From contig OZ020518.1 in NCBI GenBank assembly GCA_963971425.1, forward strand, positions 821,001 through 885,000: DNA of 64,000 nucleotides. Reading direction: 5' to 3'. Below, piece after piece: positions 43,600 through 52,816 of the stretch. The notes beneath the pieces were generated by a model, which was not told the DNA's origin, did no database searches, and worked only from the letters and a program-made list of their open reading frames with translations. The stretch's first letter is position 1. Each line of letters starts with the position of its first letter. The stretch comes from Bryoerythrophyllum caledonicum. Its lineage: Eukaryota > Streptophyta > Bryopsida > Pottiales > Pottiaceae. The translations under genes and the position numbers were made by a program.

Positions 43600-45034
43600 A
43601 CAGCGTCCACTGGTGCTACTCGTTCATCTAGGTCTGGAATTGGAGTCGCCAATCGAGTAGGGAGATGCCTCTAGCCCGATCCGAGAACCTACTTGCACGA
43701 CGTAATGGATATTGTCCTCCATGTCGTCAAACGTGCCCACGCCCCAGACCTGAAACCTACGGCCGGTATCCAACGTCGAAACAGCTCAAAAGCCTTGTCG
43801 GTATCCGATCATGGCCAAAAGTCTGCGGTGGAAGCACTTTCCGGGTGGGTCTGATGAGCGAGAGCAGTCGCCGGTAATATAGACTCTAGGTACTCACCAT
43901 AAACAAAACCACCTTGAGATCTATCTACGGATACTATCTAAAGAGTAAGGGTACGAACGGGCAACGTGCACCTACAAACCACCAAACTTTGTGGTTCATC
44001 TGTCATCACCTCCGGCTTGCACATGTCCAACCATAACCTCGACATAAGAATGTCTTGCCGGCCATGAACCCGACTATATTCCTACTATATCCTATGACAA
44101 TCTAGAGACGATAAGAAATGGAGCCACTGGAAATTATCGGCAAGAAACCCGCAACTCGGGGGAGGTACGGCACAAGAATCCATAAATCAAAACTCGATCG
44201 TCTCCGCCAACAATATAAAAGCACAATGGACAAGATCAGAGCCATTGGCACACGCCTCCAGTGGATGGCCCAAGTCGCAATACTCGCAATGCAAAGAGAG
44301 ACACTCGAAAGTGTTCACCTCAATGTTCCAAACTAAGAATTAGTGGGACATTGATTGCGGTGTTTAGAAACACAAATCCTCCAAATGCAATTGACACAAT
44401 GGGTGATTTAATGCATCAATCTATCTAATACTCAAATTGGATAAAATGGCAAAATCCCCAACTAGAGGAGGAAATTTCACTCACATCCAAGTCACATTGA
44501 CTACCTTGAACGTTTAAACACTAATCTTTATTTTTATTTTTATTTTTAAAGCCACGTAAAAATGTGGGTTTTTCAAAGTCCTAAAATCTTCAATTTGTCT
44601 ACTCTCCTTGACTAATACTGTTACCAAGAGTCCAAAACCGCAGTCGGAATTGAAAAATAATGATTTTTCTTGCAAAAGTTAGCATTTGCAAAATCAATTC
44701 CAGTAAGTTTGGCACCAAAACTGCCAGTTGAAGGTTCCTGGCATGGTTTAGGGTCTTAACAGAATAACGCACCCAATTTGCAATTGGGTCCTTCCCAGTG
44801 TGAACATGGCTAATAAGAAACCGGTTAGCGCGATAGTCTAAATGATGCTTGACGTCGTGTGAACGGGATAACAAAGAAACTAGTTAAAAAAAAGTCCTGA
44901 ACCACATAGAGTGTGAACACGCTACTACAAAAATCAGCTCCAACAACTTTTCTTCCTCTTCTAATTCTTCTGGCGGTCATAACTTCCTTAGAATTTGTCA
45001 GATTTGTGAGTTTTTGTTGCATTCTTCTCCTTTA
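43600..45034. other. Probable untranslated/leader region of the relic, then AT-rich spacer
   Basis: GC-rich mixed DNA to about 44,340, no supported frame, consistent with the region between 5' LTR and gag of the minus-strand element. Then AT-rich sequence without recognised features. Confidence 0.3.
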
Positions 45035-45195
45035 TACGCGCTCTACGCACACACACAATTTTAAGTGGATGGAAAACATCCACGGATGAATAAAGTGCCC
45101 TGCCATTCGTCCTTAAACCCATAGATTAGTAATAAACTAATTTACGCAAAAACTACGATATGGAGAGGCACTTAACGTCACGTCCTATGACATTT
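45035..45195 (-). repeat. Possible LTR remnant, matches 17,815-17,985
   Basis: Direct-repeat partner of 17,815-17,985. It abuts the MULE-like coding region that begins at 45,201, so it could instead belong to that element. Confidence 0.35.
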
Positions 45196-45200
45196 CTCGT

Positions 45201-47147
45201 ATGTCAATGAAGCGTGGCTGCCAATGTTCTTTTGTTGCTAAACAAATGTTGGTAGATCAAGAACTTTGCACCATACATTTCTATTGCATGGACTATGTTA
45301 CCAAGGAGGAGACACTTTGCTACGGCACGGAATTTGCTGGAAAGCGGGTTGAGCTCTCCGATAGGCTCTCTCAAGCCACGAAGAGCTCGATTCAATCGGC
45401 ACTTGGGAGTGGAAAGTCCCCCGCACAATTCATGGGTGACCATAAGTCTAAGGGGATGAGATGTGCAAAGCTAAACCTGCCAGCCACTAGAGGCACATTC
45501 ATACTCCGTCACAATGTTGAAAATATTGCAAAATCTTTGGCAAAGGAGTTGTGGAAAAAATACTGCCGGGATTCGCTTAGCGTGAGAATGCGGACCCTAG
45601 AAAATTGAGGGTCCTGGTATCACTACAATGAGTACGGGTACATGCAACTGAACGAGCCGCCTCCAAAGGACATCCCGTTTTGCCTAGCAATACAGACGGA
45701 GTGGCAATTAGAGATGATGGTGCGACATGGGCATTAGCGTGCCCTCTCCATGTACACCACGTTTGGGACAACCAAGCCAAAGGTAAAACTTAAACGCCGT
45801 TCTCTTGTTTGTTACTCACCGTTGATGGCAAGAGCTCATGTTCTTTCATCTTTCTATCGTGTAGTACCAACTCTATTGTGTGATGGTCTCTGACGAGTGA
45901 GAACAAGGGATACCCGTCGCGTTCACCATACAAGGGAGTCACGGTAGGATGACATTATGGCATGGTTGACTAAGTTGAGAGACGGTTGCCTTGCGATGCG
46001 GCCGGATTGGCGACCTAATGTTGTTGTGACGGATAACGACAACGCCAAGCTTAATGCCATTAGGTTTATTCTTCACCCTGTTAATTTTCATCACCACTAA
46101 CCTTGTCATGTCATTGATACTATTTCAGATAAAGCGTGGCTAGAGAATGCGACGCAAAAAGTAAAGGTGAACTATCTCCAGACCCTGATTCTGCAAGAGT
46201 GTGCCGATCTTATGTATGGATGTGGAATTTTGGACGGTGATGCAGCTGTCCAAGTGTCCCTCAACAAGTTCAAGCACATGTGATCAAAGTACCTTAGTGG
46301 AAAGACGTTTCCAAACTACTTTCAAAAGCACTAGATCCCCAAATTGCAGATGTGGGTTGCCGGCTGCCGCAACATACCACATGCCAATCAAGACACCAAT
46401 GCTGCAGTCAAGAGCTACCACAACAACCTGAAGTCCATTCTTTCCACGTCACGGCAACGGTTTGACAAGCGTCCCATTGATTGGCTCATCTATCATCTCA
46501 CAAAGGACGTAAGTCTTACACACTATTGGTACGCCGTCCAATGCAAGTTGTACAACTTCATCAAGAATGACAAGACGGAAGGAATGGTTGCAAGCGCCAT
46601 CATTAGAGCGTGGAACGTTCTAGATGAGCACATCTGTTACGACAGCTCAAAGAATGTGGCGTATGTTGAGAGCCAGACCAACTTTTTGGCGATCTGGATT
46701 ATCACTGCTGCGAGCACTGACTGGGCGCACTGTCCATGTTTCTTGGGTATGCGAAGAAACATATGCAAGCATAGGGTCAAGGTGATCAAGATGATTCATA
46801 GTCATGTCAAAGACCAGTCCATTATTTGTATTGCTAGATCGTTTCGAGGCACGATTGCAATTGGCGCGAGTCCACTTGGCTTGGATATTGTCCATGATAT
46901 AGGAGATGTTGGCGTACATACCGTGCCAGAGAGATGTCCTAGAGCGTGCATCATGGATAACCCAATAAACCAACCGACAGATTTGGACTTATTGTGGGCA
47001 GAGATGCAGGATTTGGCGTCAAATAACACATATTTGCTGAACCATGCGTTAGCTGGCGCGCATGAGCTCAGGAGGAAGCTCCTCAACATGAATGCAAAGG
47101 CTGATGCTGGGGTCCTTCACCTGGCCTGCAATCCTTGTTTGAAATAA
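45201..47147 (+). pseudogene. MULE-type transposase pseudogene with SWIM zinc finger
   Basis: From ATG 45,201 the N-terminal 135 codons include a Cys/His-rich segment (GCQCSFVAKQM, YCMDYVTKEETLCYG) and a basic middle. The MULE DDE region follows: TTFGTTKPK, spliced over an 82-bp GT-AG intron (45,783-45,864) to YQLYCVMVSDE, then GIPVAFTIQG, VVVTDNDNAKLNAIR and AWLENATQKVK. The C-terminus (46,344-47,147) ends in a SWIM finger visible as CPCFLGMRRNICKH. The transposase would cut and paste the element in the nucleus. Stops at about 45,606, 45,735, 45,889 and later, and possibly a second intron near 46,064-46,128, show decay. FAR1-like domesticated proteins share this layout but the damage argues for a dead transposon. 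Confidence 0.7.
45783..45864 (+). other. Spliceosomal intron in the MULE gene
   Basis: GTAAAA at the start and GTGTAG at the end. Removing 82 bp joins TKPK to YQLY in phase 0, matching the usual spacing in MULE transposases. Confidence 0.6.
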
Positions 47148-47937
47148 ACAAGGGTGATCGGAGCAAGCGGCGTATCAAGGCATGTAGCAAGAAAGGGGTG
47201 CATAGAACTGGGTGTTCCATCTGTAAACCTAAATCTAAGGAGAAGTAGTACTAGGAGATCCTCCGTCAAGGTTCAATGTGGACTAAATGCACGCCAGCAT
47301 GGTTTTTGACTACACAAGTTCAATGCTAATTTCATATTCCATACACTGTTCTTCTTACTTTATGGCAATCAGGGTATTACATGTGCAAATGAGTATATCT
47401 CTAACACCCACACATTAATTCAAAGATTGAAAGAAATATGATGAATGGTATTGGGTGAACAAGAAAGGAAGAGATTTTTGATACATGAAGGATACAAAAA
47501 AGGCTCAAGTGCAATAAAAGAGAAGAACGGTGGAGGGTCTAACTTCACATAACCTTTGTTTGCAAATGAAAATAACTTTCATTGAACTAGATCATTATAT
47601 GGGATTCACATGGGTTTAGGATTGTTTTCAACTTTATGTAAGTTTTTTTCTACTATGGAATAAGACACAACACACTTTTATGATCTAAGATTGTTTTTCA
47701 TTTTTTTATAATATTGTCATGAACGAAACATGAGTAGAAACATGATAGTAACTTGTTGGGTAACACTATAGGAAATTGCAGCCTAAATGAAAACTCTCCT
47801 CCAAACCGATATTTATCCATCTTTCTCTCGTGATACTCTAACCATATTACTTCATTCACTTCGGCAAACTACCACCATCAAACTTAGTTTTTACAAAATC
47901 GTAAGATCGTCATCCATAGCCGTCAGGCCAAGCTGTG
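47148..47937. other. AT-rich spacer, nothing recognised
   Basis: No coding frame or repeat match seen. Confidence 0.5.
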
Positions 47938-48318
47938 CTACCTTTGCTGCATCATTAAATTGAACGCTACCTCAACATCACCAACACCCCTGCCGTTTCC
48001 CTCAACATTTCTTCCGTGGTCGCCATCTCCGCAATTCTCACCATCTTCGTTGCTAGATTCCTCTCCACTATCGTCGTTGCTAGTGTAGGAGCCAATATCA
48101 AATGTAGTTGAATCTTCTCTACCATCGCTTGAATCAGCTCCAGTAACAACGCCATGTACACCATCGCACCCATCAATGCTAGCTACCCCACCCGCAGTAC
48201 CAACAGGACCTCCATTGTGGCCACCATCACAAACATCACCACCACAGTCCACCGCAACATGGGCTAGTGCGCCAACATAAGCCTCATCCTCAATTGAAGC
48301 ACGGACAACCTCGTCCAC
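47938..48318 (-). CDS. Acidic Gly/Asp/Ser-rich coding fragment, unrecognised
   Basis: A 126-codon minus-strand frame rich in Gly, Asp, Glu and Ser (SNDDSGEESSNEDGENCGDG), ending VEVAFNLMMQQR. The composition resembles the disordered acidic C-terminus of a transposon protein. The adjacent minus-strand fragments up to 51,067 may belong to the same broken gene. No domain is recognised. Confidence 0.35.
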   Translation of the reverse strand: MDEVVRASIEDEAYVGALAHVAVDCGGDVCDGGHNGGPVGTAGGVASIDGCDGVHGVVTGADSSDGREDSTTFDIGSYTSNDDSGEESSNEDGENCGDGDHGRNVEGNGRGVGDVEVAFNLMMQQR

Positions 48319-48388
48319 TTGCTAAGTTATTATCACTCCAACCTCCACAACAACAAGCCTCTCCTCTGACACCTCAAATCACAATGCC

Positions 48389-48709
48389 TCACAATACCTC
48401 CGTTAGATCTGTGAGACCTGATTGGGTAGGTGCAATGTCGTGCTCTCCTCTCTCTAATGTGCGTTGGCCTTCTCTTTCAAACTTCGCTGCATCACTACCG
48501 TTGTCACCTCCAACCACGTGTCCAGCCCCGCCTAGCAGATTGGTACCGCCAACCGGTAGAGCCGTCATACTAGTAGTAAACGGACAAGGTCGGGGCTCAA
48601 AGTCCATAGCAAGCTCGGAATGCTCAAGGCAGGTAAACTCCGATGGAAGACCATCTAAATCGATGATGTTCCACTTGGCGTGGCAGGCAGCATACCCTTC
48701 CCGCTGCAA
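48389..48709 (-). CDS. Unrecognised coding-like fragment
   Basis: A 106-codon minus frame encoding GYAACHAKWNIIDLDGLPSE and CLEHSELAMDFEPRP, which reads like folded-protein sequence. The opposite strand is also open (48,267-48,725), but its Pro/Ser-rich translation looks like a shadow. The fragment precedes the acidic fragment on the same strand. Function unknown. Confidence 0.3.
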   Translation of the reverse strand: MQREGYAACHAKWNIIDLDGLPSEFTCLEHSELAMDFEPRPCPFTTSMTALPVGGTNLLGGAGHVVGGDNGSDAAKFEREGQRTLERGEHDIAPTQSGLTDLTEVL

Positions 48710-49063
48710 CTTCCTTGCCGCGTAAAATAGTGGAGCACCATGCCTCGATCATTCTCCAGTGGCCTCCAAACCGCCGAGAGCATAGCCAAGCAACATGTTT
48801 TTACGGATGTCAAGGAGGATATGTCGGAACTTGGTGGAACTTTGGTGTGAAATGTAGCTGTCGCTTGTGCTCTACAACCGCCTACCATCTTCCACCATCC
48901 ACATGTGGCGCAGCTCTCCTACTAGGCCTTTATGAATCATGCCGTAGGCTTGCAGCATGCATGGACATAGGCCACTTACCGCCAAACCATAAACTGGTTT
49001 ACTAAATATGAAAGACACACGTCAGAATCCAAAGCAAAACATGACTGGGAAAAATTGGTCGTG

Positions 49064-49500
49064 CTAGTATCCATGGTAGGAAAGGAAATACGCCCAAGGT
49101 GGACAAGCATTTGCATAGCAAAAATAATTTGCGACCCATGGTTTTCCAATGTCTCGTGGCGTAAACTCTTCAATGGACACACCATGGGGAGCATCACATC
49201 CATACTCAAAAATAGTGAAGAGCTTCAGCGCCCAAGCAGAGGGCGACGACGTCCTCTCCAAGGCACCTTGGCGCTGCTCATCCAACATTCATGAGATCAA
49301 AGTGTTAAACTCCTTGTAAGTATGCTCCACATACGCTGGCTTGGGGAATTGGCGCATAGACATGAACAATGAAGAGCACAACTAGGCCTTCTCCTCCCCA
49401 GCTGTGCGTTGAATGACGTCGTACTTTTGCATCTCTATCTTCAAATGCGCCTTGCAAGACTTCGGGGCAACAACCACTGCATTTTCTTAGTCTTGGAGGC
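49064..49500 (-). pseudogene. Unrecognised coding-like fragment with one stop
   Basis: One minus frame from about 49,500 reads CKAHLKIEMQKYDVIQRT, FPKPAYVEHTYKEFNTLIS, a stop at about 49,289-49,291, then LDEQRQGALERTSS, LKLFTIFEYGCDAPHGVSIE and NYFCYANACPPWAYFLSYHG to 49,064. Continuity across the stop supports a decayed exon of the same gene as its neighbours. Family unknown. Confidence 0.35.
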
Positions 49501-49884
49501 GCAACGGGTAAGTGAAGACAAGGGCGTGGTAGGCTCCAAAAGCGCCAATCTCCCTTGGATCTTTGCTTCATTTCTTGTGGTAAAAACGTCTTTGCACTTT
49601 GTAGTCGCCTCAATTTTCTGTGCTGTGATGATATCCTAGCATGTTTGAAAAAACAATCAAAATACATAGTATGTTCCACGGACTAAACCTTCTAATGGGA
49701 AATGCTACAGCAAAGGATGCCACAACATTCTGTAACTTAAAATAAGAAAATAGAAGCTGAAAGTCCTAAACAAGATGTCATTAAGGGCCGAACTTCTACC
49801 TTTAGTTCGGGCGTGCACTGAACAACTCTCTAGGCGCACAAGTCTTGCCATAGAGCTGTCGGTCCATCTGCAATGCTCGCAGCT

Positions 49885-50109
49885 CTAGAACTGCCTTGTT
49901 GCGGTGCGTAAGTAGAGTCCAGGGGCAATGGAAAAAAGCATCGGCAACAGCGCCATATCAACGTCAAGAAACATCTCAGCGGCCTCCGCCATGGCCCTTT
50001 TGTGCAACTTCCTTGGATCTAAGTTTTCTATAGCCGCAGCTGCCACTGAAGTCACTTTGACCTTCTTAAATGTGAAGCTGGGACGTACCAGCGTTGGGGA
50101 GGCATACAT
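49885..50109 (-). pseudogene. Unrecognised coding-like fragment
   Basis: The minus frame encodes SFTFKKVKVTSVAAAAIENL and KRAMAEAAEMFLDVDMALLP, ending at TAG 49,885. It sits between the preceding fragments and the C2HC-finger ORF on the same strand, in an order consistent with exons of one gene. Confidence 0.3.
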
Positions 50110-50280
50110 ATGGCGTGACTCTGACGTAGGAAGCTGAGGACCCTCTCATGGCAACTTACCGCACACGCTTCTAGCTGCGGGAGGGGCCATGATTTGCTAC
50201 AGAGGAGGTGCTTCATTACGCCAGGAAGGAGGCGCAAGCTGCGTCATAGAAATAGAGAAGATTTAAACGCACTCTAAGAG

Positions 50281-50583
50281 GACTGTGGAACACGTGTACA
50301 GGCTGCAGCAGCCACAACAAACGGCCCGCGTGAAGCCGTCAACGTCATCAAGGAAATTCTCGGAGGGGCCGAAGCTGCCACAACAGGAGATTACGGAAGA
50401 GCACACCCACCTACTGTAAAAGCGATGGTGAAAATGCATGGTTACTTCCTTGTAGACCTCAACTTGTCGCCCGTCTCTGCCACGCCTAAGGATCCTCTAC
50501 GCTTGTACACGCCCTGGCGGCTTTTACTCCCTGCAAATGTCATCCGCTCGTCCCTGAAGATCTCAAAACCTACTATACAATAG
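50281..50583 (+). other. Open plus-strand frame of uncertain status
   Basis: About 100 codons without a good start, encoding REAVNVIKEILGGAEAATTG and VKAMVKMHGYFLVDLNLSPV, ending at TAG. The sequence looks protein-like, yet its neighbours are coded on the other strand. It may be coding, or chance. Confidence 0.2.
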
Positions 50584-51067
50584 TAACCGGCACAGCTGAG
50601 GCTGACGCGGCTGTCATGCTAGGAGTTGGAGGTCTCACCACCAACTTCTTGTACCAAACTCGTTGTGGGACGTCATCCTTCTCACTTGTGAACTGCATGA
50701 TAGGGCTGCAAACACAGATGGTGGACTGCTTTAAGTTGTCGGCTGCACCGCCCTTCCCGCTCGGTGTCCCACGTAGTGTATCTAGGAGGTTGATGTTATT
50801 CTTTGCAAACGCAACTCTCACCTCATTGTTTCCCTCCATGCCGCGCGACGGGAAAATTTTCAAGTGCCCCACTGCCACATAATTGTATGGCAGACAATTC
50901 CGTTGTTGCCGGTGATAGCCAAGTTTGGCCTTGTCGTGGAAGTCTACATTGCAGTACAAGCATAAGAATGGGACCTTTGCTTGCTTGCTCGGTGGCCCGT
51001 CCATCTTCTCCTCAAGCGGCCAGTGGCAGCTCAGGTAACCGAGCATCCAGTCATATTCGCTAATCAT
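50573..51067 (-). CDS. C2HC zinc-finger coding fragment, unrecognised family
   Basis: A 164-codon minus frame. Residues about 35-57 form a finger with CLYC, a histidine 13 residues on and a final Cys six residues later (HRQQRNC), a C2HC layout. It continues with HLKIFPSRGMEGNNEVRVAF and NNINLLDTLRGTP and ends PVTIV. A nucleic-acid-binding N-terminal domain of a transposon protein is plausible, and the fragments at 50.1-47.9 kb on the same strand could follow it. Just upstream lies a TCCGTCCG-rich repeat, so the true start is uncertain. Confidence 0.4.
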   Translation of the reverse strand: MISEYDWMLGYLSCHWPLEEKMDGPPSKQAKVPFLCLYCNVDFHDKAKLGYHRQQRNCLPYNYVAVGHLKIFPSRGMEGNNEVRVAFAKNNINLLDTLRGTPSGKGGAADNLKQSTICVCSPIMQFTSEKDDVPQRVWYKKLVVRPPTPSMTAASASAVPVTIV

Positions 51068-51261
51068 GTATGCGGCGTGTAGAAGTTGTCCGCGCTACTT
51101 GGAGCGGCTCTAGCAAACGATGACATCTTCCAATCTAAACTTGTTCTGCAAACGCAGCTGCATGGAGAATGGAAGGACAAACATAAAAAAAATTCAATAT
51201 TGATTTGCATAAGGAAGGTAAAGAAAGAACACGAATCCCATTGATAAACCCTACGGCACTG

Positions 51262-51517
51262 AGGGTTGTCTACATAGACGGACAGGGGCCCAAAGACAGC
51301 GGACGGACGGACAGTCGGACAGTCGGACAGGACGGACAACACCCTTACTAGATAGATGCCTAGAATATTCCAGAGAATATGCCTAAAATCTATAGGAATA
51401 TTCCCAAATATACCCAAATATACCTCAATATTCTAGAATATTCTCTACCGGACGGACAGCTGCCTCTATCGGACAGACAGCGGGACGGACAGACGCCGGA
51501 ACAACCCTGATGGCACT
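51262..51517 (-). repeat. TCCGTCCG-rich repeat, inverted partner of 41,165-41,345
   Basis: GC-rich ends with many GGACGGAC words surround an AT-rich core with repeated AATATTC/AAATATACC words. A related GGACGGACGG tract occurs at 52,345-52,405. Confidence 0.55.
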
Positions 51518-51699
51518 CGTCTGTATATGGAGCTAATCTTTGTTGGGGAGAGAGTTGACATCAAGTATTGAGGCCTTGTCGCGCAATACGGATACTGCTT
51601 CATGTCCAATATTTTTCCTAGGTCCGACGAACCTAGGACTCCATCTAGAAGATCCGGACAAACAAAAATAATCAAACACCGGGTTTTTCATAAAAGTGG

Positions 51700-52340
51700 A
51701 AGGAGAAACATATTTTTTTTTTTTCATTCATCAAGAAGTGACAAAACCAGAAGCCACAAAGTCTCTTACTAGATGCAATTCGTGAAAAATGTTGAAGTAT
51801 AGTAAACGTTGATGCAACAAGACTTCCCCCATGTTGTGACAACCCCTGCCAACGTTATCATAGTCCGTATCCACATCACGACAACCCCTACCTACGTATC
51901 GACAGCCCCTTCTCATGTCGCGACAATGGACACCCTGAAGAGAGATTTATGTGCTGCTTCGACGAGGTCGCCAATCATGCCAGGGTACTCCTCATCCCGA
52001 TTAAAGGATGGCCCGCTCTTCCTCTCCTCGACAATTTGCGCTGGCAGGCTGGACGTCTTCCCAACAGGCTCTCAGTGCGGTAGAAACGCAGCCCAAAACC
52101 TCCAATTCCCCTCGCAAACGTTGTGGCCTGAAAATGTGAGGGTGGTCTCCTTAAATGCCACACTGACGCTCCCCAATCCGGCATCACAAAATCCTAGTAA
52201 AATCGTAAACCCTATCCACGATTTCAACCCACCCCTTCCTCCCAACTGCAAGACAATGTACTCCGGATAGGATCCCACAGCCACGCCCACTCACAAAAAT
52301 CAACGCCTACTCCAACAATCACGCAATCCAGGGTTGTCAT
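51700..52340. other. Mixed spacer with a diverged tandem repeat
   Basis: At 51,835-51,935 several diverged copies of TCGCGACAACCCCT-like words recur about every 27-30 bp. No supported gene. Confidence 0.4.
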
Positions 52341-52499
52341 AATGGACGGGTTGAGGTGATCGGACGGGACAACCGGACGGGCGGTCCGGACCGGACGGAC
52401 GGACGGTTCGAACGGATTGCCTGAAGTGCACCCAATAACTTTTTGCAAGTAAGAAATTTTTACTGTGATGGCCACGTCACATTCGGACGTGTCACGCCA

Positions 52500-52605
52500 C
52501 CGTGGCACTAGGGCGGGGACGTCTCCATGAGGGGCGGGGACGTCTACCCCCGTGGGCGGGGACGTCTCCGCCCCAGGGGCGTAGACGTCCCCGCCCCTGC
52601 ATCAT
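52500..52605. repeat. GGCGGGGACGTCTCC array, left side of the hAT element
   Basis: Four to five copies of GGGCGGGGACGTCTCC-like words in both orientations. The same motif array occurs at 57,996-58,190, on the other side of the hAT gene. hAT transposases bind subterminal repeats, so these may be the element's ends. Confidence 0.5.
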
Positions 52606-52816
52606 TGAACGGAGAGACCTTAATGTCTGGAAGCAAAATATGTTTATTACATTAAATCGTTTCACGATATAACAACAATTCCCTAATCTCATACTTCCAA
52701 ACAAAGTAATATCGGCGCTAGTTATCTAAGAAACCTTTTTCTCTCCTAGCTTCTTCTATGAATTATCACAACTCTCTTGATTTCGCATACATATACGTAG
52801 TTACTTTTCTTGTCTT

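Noticed and set aside
43848..43875. CTGATGAG word suggesting a hammerhead ribozyme
   Set aside because: No GAAA core and no pairing stems at the required places.
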